A stretch of DNA of 64,000 nt, taken from NCBI GenBank assembly GCA_963749035.1, contig CAVVKW010000002.1, positions 124,001-188,000 on the forward strand. The letters are read 5' to 3'. Source of the DNA: CAVVKW01 sp963749035. Lineage in GTDB: Bacteria; Verrucomicrobiota; Verrucomicrobiia; Chthoniobacterales; JAATET01. How positions within the stretch are numbered: position 1 is the first letter of the stretch; every line of letters starts with the position of its first letter. Shown here in pieces: positions 15,828 through 23,150 of the stretch. Position numbers and translations under genes: made by a program. The notes under the pieces were generated by a model. That model worked only from the letters and a program-made list of their open reading frames with translations. It was not told where the DNA came from and searched no databases.

Positions 15828-17636
15828 ATGAGCTACCAGCCGATTGAGAATTACGGTGTCGTGGGAGATTTGCACACCGTCGCCCTCGTGGGGATGAACG
15901 GATCAATCGATTTCATGTGTTTTCCGCACTTCGATTCGCCGTCGATCTTCGCAGCCATCCTCGACGATAAAAAGGGAGGCCGCTTCTCGCTCGCTCCCGA
16001 AATGCGCGACGTCCGCCACCGGCAAATGTATCTTCCCGATACCAACATTCTCATCACGCGCTTCCTTTCACAGGAGGGCATCGCGGAAGTCTCCGACTTC
16101 ATGCCAGTCGAAGAAAGGGGCCACGCGCATCAGCTCATCCGCCGAGCGAAAGCGGTGCGCGGCGACATCCGCTTCCGATTGGATTTCGAGCCAGCTTTCA
16201 ATTACGGACGCTCCACTCACAAGGTGGTGGAAACCTCCGACGGCGTCGTCTTCAGTAGCGACGGCCCCGACGGCACTGTCCTCCGACTGAACGTCCAAAG
16301 CGACGTCGACATGCAGATCGAGGACGGTCGAGTCGTCGCGCACTTCAAACTCAACGCCGGCGAAACGGCGTTCGTCATCATGGAGGACGCGCGCGAATGC
16401 AATTCCCCTCAAAATCGCCGAAACTCCGACGTCGCCGACCTCTTCAAAGAAACCCTCAATTTCTGGCGCGGCTGGTGTCACCGCTCGACCTACCGCGGAC
16501 GCTGGCGCGAGATGGTCAAACGATCGGCGCTCACACTCAAGATGCTCGTGTCCCACCCTCACGGAGCCATCGTCGCGGCCCCCACCTTCGGTCTGCCCGA
16601 GACGCTTGGCGGCAGCCGCAATTGGGATTACCGCTACACCTGGATTCGCGACGCTTCCTTCACCATCTACGGCCTCATGCGCCTCGGCTACACCGCCGAA
16701 GCCAAGCATTTCATGAACTGGATCGAAGATCGGTGCCGCGAACTGGCCGACGGTCAGATGGACATCATGTATTCGATCGACGGGCATTGCAACCTGCCGG
16801 AAGAGACCCTCGATCACTGGGAAGGCTACCGCAAATCCAGCCCGGTTCGGATCGGCAATGCCGCCCACAATCAGCTCCAACTCGACATCTACGGCGAGCT
16901 GATGGACTCCGTTTACCTCTACAACAAATACGGCGAACCGATCTCCTACGACCTCTGGGCCAGTCTGACCAAGATGATCGACTGGGTCTGCGACAACTGG
17001 AAGCGACCCGATGAAGGTATTTGGGAGATCCGCGGCCCCAAACAGCACTTCACCTACTCGCGAGTCCTCTGCTGGGTGGCGGTCGACCGCGGCGTCCGGC
17101 TCGCTCTCAAACGTTCGTTCCCCGCCCCCCTCGACCGCTGGCTCAAAGTGCGCGACGAAATTTATCACGACGTTTACCGCAACTCCTGGAACGCGGAGCT
17201 TCAGTCGTTCGTCCAATATCAAGGCGGCAAGAGCCTCGACGCGGCCTGTCTCCTCATGCCGCTCGTCAAATTCATCGGACCCACCGACCCGCGTTGGATT
17301 TCCACGCTCCGCGCCATCGAGCGCACCCTCGTCGAGGATTCGACCGTTTACCGATACAACATCAAAGATGGTGCGCACGATGGCCTCGAAGGAGAGGAAG
17401 GCACGTTCTCCATGTGTTCGTTCTGGTATGTCGAATGTCTCTCGCGGGCCGGTGATCTCGACAAGGCGCGCTTCCTCTTTGAGAAGACCCTCGGATACGC
17501 CAACCATCTCGGTCTCTACTCGGAGGAACTCGGTCCCTGCGGCGAGCACCTCGGGAATTTTCCGCAAGCCTTCACCCACCTCGCGCTCATCAGTGCCGCT
17601 TACAATCTCGATCAGGAACTCACTCGCCGGCGGTAA
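15828..17636 (+). CDS. glycoside hydrolase family 15 (glucoamylase/trehalase-like)
   Basis: Protein of 602 residues with no signal peptide, so probably cytosolic. GH15 enzymes invert alpha-glucosidic bonds (glucoamylase, glucodextranase or trehalase). The N-terminal domain opens with YQPIENYGVVGDLHTVALVG, as in the YgjK/trehalase-like bacterial group. The (alpha/alpha)6 barrel has WIRDASFTIYGLMRLGY near residue 270 and a catalytic-acid motif GIWEIRG near residue 397; the second Glu would be in the YSEELGPCGEHLGNFPQAFTHLALI block near residue 564. It is divergent from the sugar ABC operon, so imported oligosaccharide is a likely substrate. The exact substrate (starch fragments, trehalose or glucosylglycerol-type) is not resolvable. 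Confidence 0.92.
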   Translation: MSYQPIENYGVVGDLHTVALVGMNGSIDFMCFPHFDSPSIFAAILDDKKGGRFSLAPEMRDVRHRQMYLPDTNILITRFLSQEGIAEVSDFMPVEERGHAHQLIRRAKAVRGDIRFRLDFEPAFNYGRSTHKVVETSDGVVFSSDGPDGTVLRLNVQSDVDMQIEDGRVVAHFKLNAGETAFVIMEDARECNSPQNRRNSDVADLFKETLNFWRGWCHRSTYRGRWREMVKRSALTLKMLVSHPHGAIVAAPTFGLPETLGGSRNWDYRYTWIRDASFTIYGLMRLGYTAEAKHFMNWIEDRCRELADGQMDIMYSIDGHCNLPEETLDHWEGYRKSSPVRIGNAAHNQLQLDIYGELMDSVYLYNKYGEPISYDLWASLTKMIDWVCDNWKRPDEGIWEIRGPKQHFTYSRVLCWVAVDRGVRLALKRSFPAPLDRWLKVRDEIYHDVYRNSWNAELQSFVQYQGGKSLDAACLLMPLVKFIGPTDPRWISTLRAIERTLVEDSTVYRYNIKDGAHDGLEGEEGTFSMCSFWYVECLSRAGDLDKARFLFEKTLGYANHLGLYSEELGPCGEHLGNFPQAFTHLALISAAYNLDQELTRRR

Positions 17637-17691
17637 GACCAGCTCTCGTCTGGGTTTGAAATCAGCCGGGCTCAACGGCTAGAGTGTTCAA

Positions 17692-18483
17692 ATGAAAACG
17701 CCTCTTCGCTTGCTTCTAGCCCTGGCTCTCATCGCGACATCCCGGGCGGACATCTCTACCCGCGAAGTCACCTACCCCGCCGGTGACATCGAAGCCAAGG
17801 GGCTCTTGGCCATTCCCGAAGGCGATGGCAAAAGTCCCGGCATCCTGGTGGTCCACGAATGGTGGGGCATCAACGACTACGCGCGCGAACGAGCCAAAAT
17901 GCTGGCAGAACTCGGCTACGTCGCCCTCGCCGTCGACATGTATGGCGATGGCAAGACCGCCAAACATCCCGACGACGCCATGGCCTTTTCCAAAGCCGTC
18001 ATGTCCAATCTTCCGGAAGCCACGGCTCGCTTCGAAGCCGCGATGGATTTTCTCCAATCCCTACCCGAAGTCGACCCCGACAAAATTGGCGCCATCGGCT
18101 ACTGCTTCGGCGGCGGAGTGGTTCTGCAGATGGCTGCCAGTGGAATCGAAGGGCTCGACGCCGTCGTCAGCTTCCACGGCTCGCTCGGCGCCAAGGTCCC
18201 CACGGGCGTCACCCCCTCCGCCCGGATGCTGGTCCTCACCGGCACCGCTGATCAATTCGTCCCGTCAGAAGCCGTGGACAGCTTCGAGAAGCGGATGGCC
18301 GAAGCCGACGCGACCGCCACGGTCATTAGCTACCCCGGCGCCAAACATGGTTTCACAAATCCGGAAGCCGACGAAGCGAGCGAGGAATTCGACCTCCCGG
18401 TCGGCTACGATCAGAACGCCGATCGCGATTCGTGGGGCGAGATGAAGGAGTTTTTCTCCGCCGCTTTCGAATCGACCGACTAG
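17692..18483 (+). CDS. secreted dienelactone hydrolase family protein
   Basis: Alpha/beta hydrolase of 263 residues with an N-terminal signal peptide (MKTPLRLLLALALIATSRA), so likely periplasmic. The dienelactone hydrolase triad can be placed: Cys in GYCFGGG near residue 136, Asp in TGTADQFVP near residue 185, His in GAKHGFTNP near residue 217. The early motif VVHEWWGINDYARERA is also typical. Many homologues are annotated only as DLH-family and are not proven to act on dienelactone; hydrolysis of small lactones or esters is plausible. It follows the GH15 gene by 55 bases on the same strand; a small AGCCG/CGGCT hairpin lies between them. Confidence 0.85.
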   Translation: MKTPLRLLLALALIATSRADISTREVTYPAGDIEAKGLLAIPEGDGKSPGILVVHEWWGINDYARERAKMLAELGYVALAVDMYGDGKTAKHPDDAMAFSKAVMSNLPEATARFEAAMDFLQSLPEVDPDKIGAIGYCFGGGVVLQMAASGIEGLDAVVSFHGSLGAKVPTGVTPSARMLVLTGTADQFVPSEAVDSFEKRMAEADATATVISYPGAKHGFTNPEADEASEEFDLPVGYDQNADRDSWGEMKEFFSAAFESTD

Positions 18484-18515
18484 TTGCCACCACCCCGTCC
18501 GAGCCGGGCAATCCG

Positions 18516-20210
18516 TCACTCCACCGCGCGCGTCACCGCCGTCAAAATCTGGAGCTTCCGCCGCTCCAGCACCCGCCCCAGCGGTGCGAGGCTGAGCCAA
18601 TAGAAGACGCTGACCGTTAGCAGAACCACGCCCGAACCGATCAGACCGACCGGCCAGCTCGGCCCGTTGCCGGTGAGAGTCAAGATGGATTCGATCAACG
18701 TCGGAGCCGCCACCGGCAAAAGAACGAGCGGAAGAACGAACGTGAATCCGATCAGTGCCACCATCACGTGAGGCTTCGTCCGGGAGGGCTTCAAGGTCCC
18801 CGGCGACGTGTGGTAAGGCAGAAAGATCGACGACACGTTTCCCATTCCCAATACCACCACCGATGCGCTCGCCCCCTGCATCAGGGCCTGGACGAGCAGC
18901 AACACCGGCATTCTCCACACCAGAGCCAAGGCACCCAGCAGCAACCAGACAACCGCCAATAACAGGGGCAGCATCACCAGGTTTTTCCCGAGTAGAAGGT
19001 CACGGCCACTGATCGGCGAGAGAACGTAAGTCCGGAAACCGTCACGATCCGACCCAAACTGATTGGCGTAGAGTTGATTCGCAATCATGAGGGCAAGATT
19101 GATCGCCCCGAAGAGTGCCCACGGTCGCGCAGCGCCCAGCTCCGCCCCAAGTCCGGGGCGCAGGAAGATAACGCCGAAGACCAGAACCATCGCGACCGCA
19201 CTCCCGAGTGCCAGTTTGAGTTCCGGAGCCCGTAGGATGCTCCGCAAACTTGCCGCTGCGACCGCCGATACTGGCTCCGACACCCCCGGCCAACGCCGCT
19301 CCAATGCCCCGACAGACTCCTCCGCCGCAGCCTGAACCTCCCGTTCTTTCCGGCGCCTCGTTGTCCCCGAATAAAATCGGGCCGTCCCCCGATACGCCTG
19401 CCGAAATCCCGCGAACGCCAGTCCAAACAAGGCAGCCCCCGTCAGGAACGAAGGGAGGAAGTCGCCGCGCCCCATCAACTCTCGCGCCGAGTAACCCACC
19501 CAAAGTGGCGGCAGCACGCGGTGCGCCGTTTCCAAACCCGGAGGGAGCTCCGCTTGCCCCGTCCACGTGACCGGAGCCGCCTCCGGCGCGCGGACGAGAT
19601 TGAAATAAAGGTTCGGTGCTTGCGCGATCAGCATGATCCCGATCGTTACCCACACCAAAATTGCCCGCTTCCGCCGGGCGTTGATCATCAACCCCGCCAG
19701 CCAGCCCCGCAGACAATACGTCCACGCCGTCACCGCAAAGAGCAGGCCGAATGCAGGGAGCGCCAAGACCGCAAACGAGACCCCTCGCCCCACCACCAAA
19801 CCGACGATCAACCCCGCCATCGCCGGAGCCACGATCACCAGACTCAAGGTCACGTGAGACGCCACGTAGTTGATCAGAAAGGCATCCCGCAGTGAAACCG
19901 GTAGATGCATCAACCGCGGGAGGTCGATAATTTCCGAGCGCTGAAGTTCACTCGCAATCCCGATGGTCCAGAAGAACAGAAAGACGAGGACCACGACGTC
20001 CCAGACGATGAGCAGGAGGTCCGGGGACGCTTTCGACAGCGCGCTGGATCCCACCACCAGACCCATCCCGAAAGCGGCCAACGCCAAAAGGATTGCCCCG
20101 ACCGAGAGCAGCGTTGCCACGACCGCCGCCAACCCGCCGCCCCGCGTCCATTGATTGACAACGAGTCGCCACCGCAGCCAAAGGATGGTGCGAAATTGCG
20201 CGACGTCCAT
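18516..20210 (-). CDS. large integral membrane protein, ABC-2 permease-like
   Basis: Protein of about 564 residues with around 12 hydrophobic segments in two halves. The pattern (ILWLRWRLVVNQW at the N-terminus, then QRSEIIDLPRLMHLPVSLRDAFL, later FGSDRDGFRTYVLSPISGRDLLLGKNL) resembles large ABC-2 type permeases, in which the elbow helix is followed by a statement of preferred membrane size. No ATPase gene is adjacent, so the assignment to an exporter is tentative. An upstream TTG at 20237 extends the frame, but MDVAQFRTILWLRW at ATG 20210 is the better start. It faces the dienelactone-hydrolase gene with a 32-base convergent gap. Confidence 0.65.
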   Translation of the reverse strand: MDVAQFRTILWLRWRLVVNQWTRGGGLAAVVATLLSVGAILLALAAFGMGLVVGSSALSKASPDLLLIVWDVVVLVFLFFWTIGIASELQRSEIIDLPRLMHLPVSLRDAFLINYVASHVTLSLVIVAPAMAGLIVGLVVGRGVSFAVLALPAFGLLFAVTAWTYCLRGWLAGLMINARRKRAILVWVTIGIMLIAQAPNLYFNLVRAPEAAPVTWTGQAELPPGLETAHRVLPPLWVGYSARELMGRGDFLPSFLTGAALFGLAFAGFRQAYRGTARFYSGTTRRRKEREVQAAAEESVGALERRWPGVSEPVSAVAAASLRSILRAPELKLALGSAVAMVLVFGVIFLRPGLGAELGAARPWALFGAINLALMIANQLYANQFGSDRDGFRTYVLSPISGRDLLLGKNLVMLPLLLAVVWLLLGALALVWRMPVLLLVQALMQGASASVVVLGMGNVSSIFLPYHTSPGTLKPSRTKPHVMVALIGFTFVLPLVLLPVAAPTLIESILTLTGNGPSWPVGLIGSGVVLLTVSVFYWLSLAPLGRVLERRKLQILTAVTRAVE

Positions 20211-20262
20211 TCCTTCGGAATCTACACGTCGCTCCAAACCAGGGCGACAACCGATGGGGGAA

Positions 20263-20338
20263 TGGGGTGATCGACGGGACTCGAACCCGCAACAACCAGA
20301 ATCACAATCTGGGGCTCTACCATTGAACTACGACCACC
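20263..20338 (-). tRNA. tRNA-His (anticodon GTG)
   Basis: A full cloverleaf reads on the minus strand. The acceptor stem GTGGTCG pairs with CGATCAC, the anticodon stem is CCAGA/TCTGG with loop TTGTGAT (anticodon at 20303-20305), and the T-loop is TTCGAGT. The extra G at -1 (20338) faces C73, the histidine identity element, and a genomic CCA is encoded (20263-20265). I see no duplicated tRNA fragment nearby that would mark an integrated element. The flanking 122 bases to 20460 hold nothing I recognise. Confidence 0.95.
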
Positions 20339-20460
20339 ATTCGAACCAGCGAGAGCCGGTGAGAATTCGCCATAAAATTGCCGCCGCTCCCGCGTTTGTC
20401 AACGCGGTTGTTCGGCGGATTCTCTGCTTCTCTCCATTTTCGCCGCTCTCCGCCGGTCAA

Positions 20461-21762
20461 TCATTTCGGGGGAGCGATCCGCTCGAAATACCGCCGGACC
20501 AACTCGCGGGAACCATGAGGAAGTTCTTCGCGCTTGATGGAATCCTCCGCGACTCGCCGCGCTTCCCCGTAGGCTTCGCGGTAAGGCCGTTCAGCTCGAC
20601 CGCCTCCGTCCGTCGAGATCGTCCCCACCGCCACCGCGGCACCCATGCCTCGGTCCAAGCCGGATCGGTCGTCGAGCCCATTGCTTTCGATCTCGGTCGC
20701 CGCACCAAGCAGCGGGCCTCCCCGCCCGATGTCCCGCTCGTCCCCGGGCCCACCGCCCGGCCGCTCGCTCGACCGTTGTCCCGCGCTCGCGCCATCTTTC
20801 CCGGTCTGGGCCGCCGCCTCGAGTTGCGCCAGCGCATCGCCCGCTGAGCCACTCCCACCCTCGGTCTGTCCGGGCGACGGCTCACCCCGCACCGCCCGCT
20901 TCATCTCCTCCATTCGAGAAGCCATGTCGGCCAGCTCTTCTTCCGAAAGTGCCCTCCCCGCCCCACCCGCTGGATCGTTGCTTCGCGCCGCGTTCTCCCC
21001 CACCACCGGTAGATCCTCACCCGATCCCGCACCGCTCGCCTCTTCGCGTCCCGATCCCGCGTTCGTCGACTCGCGATCTCCGCGCAATCTATCGATGTCC
21101 GCCGAAGCGGCTGCCAGCGCCCGCAGAGCGTCCTCCCGTGGCTTCGGTGAAAGCCGCTCCCGCAACGCAGCCGCCTGACTCCTCAGTTCCCGCTCCGTCT
21201 CCGCAAGTTCTTCACCATCGGGATCTCCGACGACTTCGGCTGCGTCTTCGAGAATCTTCGCAACAACCTCGCGTTCCGCCGCGGAACTCGCCGCTCGCGC
21301 TTCGAAGAGCCACGTCAATCCGACCCCGAGCAGCAACGGAACGAACAGCACCGCGACCACCGGCTTCCATTGTATCCGCACGATCTCTTTCGCCGGGTGC
21401 GTCCGGGAAAACGCCTTCGCGTCGGCCACGACGAGTCCCTGCCAACGCGTTCCCGCTCGAAGCCGAACGGCCGTCGTCATCCGATCCGCGCCGCCCGCCG
21501 CTTCATCAACGACCCGCGCCGCGTCGACCAGCGGCCGTCGAGTGCCCACGGTCGAAGCCGCCACGACCAACATCCAGGCGCCCAATACGACCCCCCCAAT
21601 CTCCCACGTGAACGGAGGGCCGCCTCCGAGGAGCCGAACGATTCCCAACCCAAGCCCGCCAATGGCAAACACCACCCACGCCAGCGCGGCCCAACGAACA
21701 ATCTTCTGCGCCCGTAATCGCCTCGCCACTCCCTGCAGATACCGACGCAATTCAGCGTTCAC
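20461..21762 (-). CDS. membrane protein with long charged coiled-coil/low-complexity domain, unknown
   Basis: Protein of 433 residues. Three hydrophobic helices lie at about 22-42, 52-72 and 133-153. A basic/acidic helical stretch (AEREVVAKILEDAAEVVGDP, LRALAAASADIDRLRGDRES) follows, then a Gly/Ser/Glu-rich disordered region of some 150 residues, and a C-terminal block ELPHGSRELVRRYFERIAPPK. That last block (PY-REAYGEARRVAEDSIKREELP, ending RYFERIAP) resembles the end of membrane proteins found beside MoxR/DUF58/VWA genes in Planctomycetes and Verrucomicrobia, but those genes are absent here. It starts with GTG directly after the PP2C stop (TAG-GTG), so the pair is coupled; dephosphorylation of its disordered region by the phosphatase is an inference. 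Confidence 0.65.
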   Translation of the reverse strand: MNAELRRYLQGVARRLRAQKIVRWAALAWVVFAIGGLGLGIVRLLGGGPPFTWEIGGVVLGAWMLVVAASTVGTRRPLVDAARVVDEAAGGADRMTTAVRLRAGTRWQGLVVADAKAFSRTHPAKEIVRIQWKPVVAVLFVPLLLGVGLTWLFEARAASSAAEREVVAKILEDAAEVVGDPDGEELAETERELRSQAAALRERLSPKPREDALRALAAASADIDRLRGDRESTNAGSGREEASGAGSGEDLPVVGENAARSNDPAGGAGRALSEEELADMASRMEEMKRAVRGEPSPGQTEGGSGSAGDALAQLEAAAQTGKDGASAGQRSSERPGGGPGDERDIGRGGPLLGAATEIESNGLDDRSGLDRGMGAAVAVGTISTDGGGRAERPYREAYGEARRVAEDSIKREELPHGSRELVRRYFERIAPPK

Positions 21763-22584
21763 CTAATCCTTTTCCCTCGCTTCAACTTCCACCACCACCG
21801 CCGTTGCGTTGTCCTTGCCCGAAGCCTGCACGGCCGCCGCCACCAAGCGAGAAGCCACGTCACGCTCGTTCGTCTCCGTCGCAAATTCCAACAAGCGTGC
21901 GTCGAACAACCCGTCGGTCACCCCGTCCGTGCAGAGCAGGAACCGGTCGCCGCGCTCCAACCCGATTCGCCCGAGCTGCGGTTCGACGGAATGATTCCCG
22001 GCACCGAGTGCTTTTTGCAGGACGCTGCGGCGCGGGTGGTTGCGCGCCTCCCGCTCGTTGATCTGCCCCTGGCGAAGCAACCAGCCGACGTGACTGTCGT
22101 CCTGCGTCACCTGCCGGATCCCGCCGGACTTCGGCAGGTAATAGATTCGACTATCTCCAACGTGGGCAAAATACATCCACTCCGGCGTGAACCACGCCAG
22201 ACTCAGCGTCGCTCCCATCCCCCGGCACTCTTCGTAACTGACTCCCAGAAAAGTCAGCGCATTGTGAATCTCCAGGAACAATTCCGTCAGCACATCGCTC
22301 AGCCCGGCGTCGACTCCTGCCGCAGAAATTCGAAACGACTTCGGCATCAGCTTCGTGATTTTCTCGACGACGATCCGACTCGCAAACTCGCCAGCTTCCG
22401 CCCCACCCATCCCATCGCTGACGGCAAAGACCGCGTCCCGCTGGGCCAACGCCGCCTCCCCGAGCTTCCCGAGTCGCCAGGCCTCGCGCCCGTCAAATTG
22501 GAGCCCGAGAAACGCGTCCTCGTTGTTTGCCCGGAAGCGCCCCCGGTCCGACGTGCCGGACCACCGCAAATATCGTTCGAGCAT
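21763..22584 (-). CDS. PP2C-family serine/threonine protein phosphatase
   Basis: Metal-dependent phosphatase of 273 residues, cytosolic. Motifs in order: RANNEDAF (18-25), VSDGMGGAEAGEFAS (56-70), HVGDSRIYYL (about 146), LCTDGVTDGL (about 217) and GKDNATAVVVEV (about 255). The Asp residues in the second, fourth and fifth motifs form the binuclear metal site. It lies six bases after the kinase-like gene and is immediately followed by the membrane protein gene, so the three form one operon. A kinase and a phosphatase with opposite actions on a shared target is the natural reading. Confidence 0.93.
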   Translation of the reverse strand: MLERYLRWSGTSDRGRFRANNEDAFLGLQFDGREAWRLGKLGEAALAQRDAVFAVSDGMGGAEAGEFASRIVVEKITKLMPKSFRISAAGVDAGLSDVLTELFLEIHNALTFLGVSYEECRGMGATLSLAWFTPEWMYFAHVGDSRIYYLPKSGGIRQVTQDDSHVGWLLRQGQINEREARNHPRRSVLQKALGAGNHSVEPQLGRIGLERGDRFLLCTDGVTDGLFDARLLEFATETNERDVASRLVAAAVQASGKDNATAVVVEVEAREKD

Positions 22585-22590
22585 ATCTCG

Positions 22591-23028
22591 TTACTCCGAC
22601 CCTTTCACCGTGATCTCCTCCGGCTTCAGACCAATGGATTCGCCGCCCCCGTCGGGCCGAAGAATCGTGGCAAACTCGAAATCGATCAGGCAAAACCGCC
22701 CGTCCCGCTGCCGATACGTCACGTTGCGCAGCTCCGCGTCCTCGTGCCTAACTCCGAAGTTCTCTAGCTCGGCGTAAAGTTCCTTCATCCGGCCGACGTC
22801 GAGCCGATCAACCCGCGATCCGCAGTTCGTCGTCACGAGAGTCAACGTCTCCCGATCAGCCGCCACCACCCTCGGCACGAATCCACAAGACCGACCCTCG
22901 AGATACTTCAAAACCCGCACCTCGTTATCGAAACGCCGAACCCGCCCCGAACCACGAAACGTCTTCGTGACTCGCCCGTCGAAACCGACCCTCACCATCG
23001 CCCGCGCCGTGTCTTTCACCTCCTGCAT
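22591..23028 (-). CDS. miniature kinase-like protein (145 residues)
   Basis: A reduced protein-kinase-fold protein. From the ATG at 23028, the invariant-type residues can be placed: Lys22 in VTKTFRG, Glu36 in FDNEVRVLKYL, the catalytic loop HEDAELRN (His95, Asp97, Asn102) and the metal-binding Asp116 in LIDFEFA. The protein has almost no N-lobe beyond one or two strands and no activation segment or C-lobe helices after residue 125. This is smaller than RIO or Bud32 kinases and closer to aminoglycoside-phosphotransferase-like cores. A glycine-rich loop is not evident. Operon with PP2C (6-base gap). Kinase activity is inferred from motifs only; it could be a pseudokinase. Confidence 0.7.
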   Translation of the reverse strand: MQEVKDTARAMVRVGFDGRVTKTFRGSGRVRRFDNEVRVLKYLEGRSCGFVPRVVAADRETLTLVTTNCGSRVDRLDVGRMKELYAELENFGVRHEDAELRNVTYRQRDGRFCLIDFEFATILRPDGGGESIGLKPEEITVKGSE

Positions 23029-23117
23029 CGCTCCCCCACTCTGCCCCATCCAACCTAAAAAGGAAACTTGCGATCCCTCCGCACGCGACCCGTGCACCAA
23101 TAGTCCCGTTTCTAATT

Positions 23118-23142
23118 TATAATTCCGGAACTCTCATATAAT
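23118..23142 (+). promoter_or_regulatory. two perfect -10 hexamers upstream of ABC gene
   Basis: TATAAT occurs at 23118-23123 and again at 23137-23142 in an AT-rich island that stands out from the GC-rich background. The second lies eight bases before the GTG start at 23151 and would yield an almost leaderless transcript. No good -35 is visible for either. The gap also has to serve the divergent kinase operon (start 23028). Confidence 0.4.
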
Positions 23143-23150
23143 TCTGCTCC

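Noticed and set aside
20263..20460. tRNA-His as an attachment site of an integrated element
   Set aside because: No integrase gene and no repeated tRNA 3' end is visible in the window.
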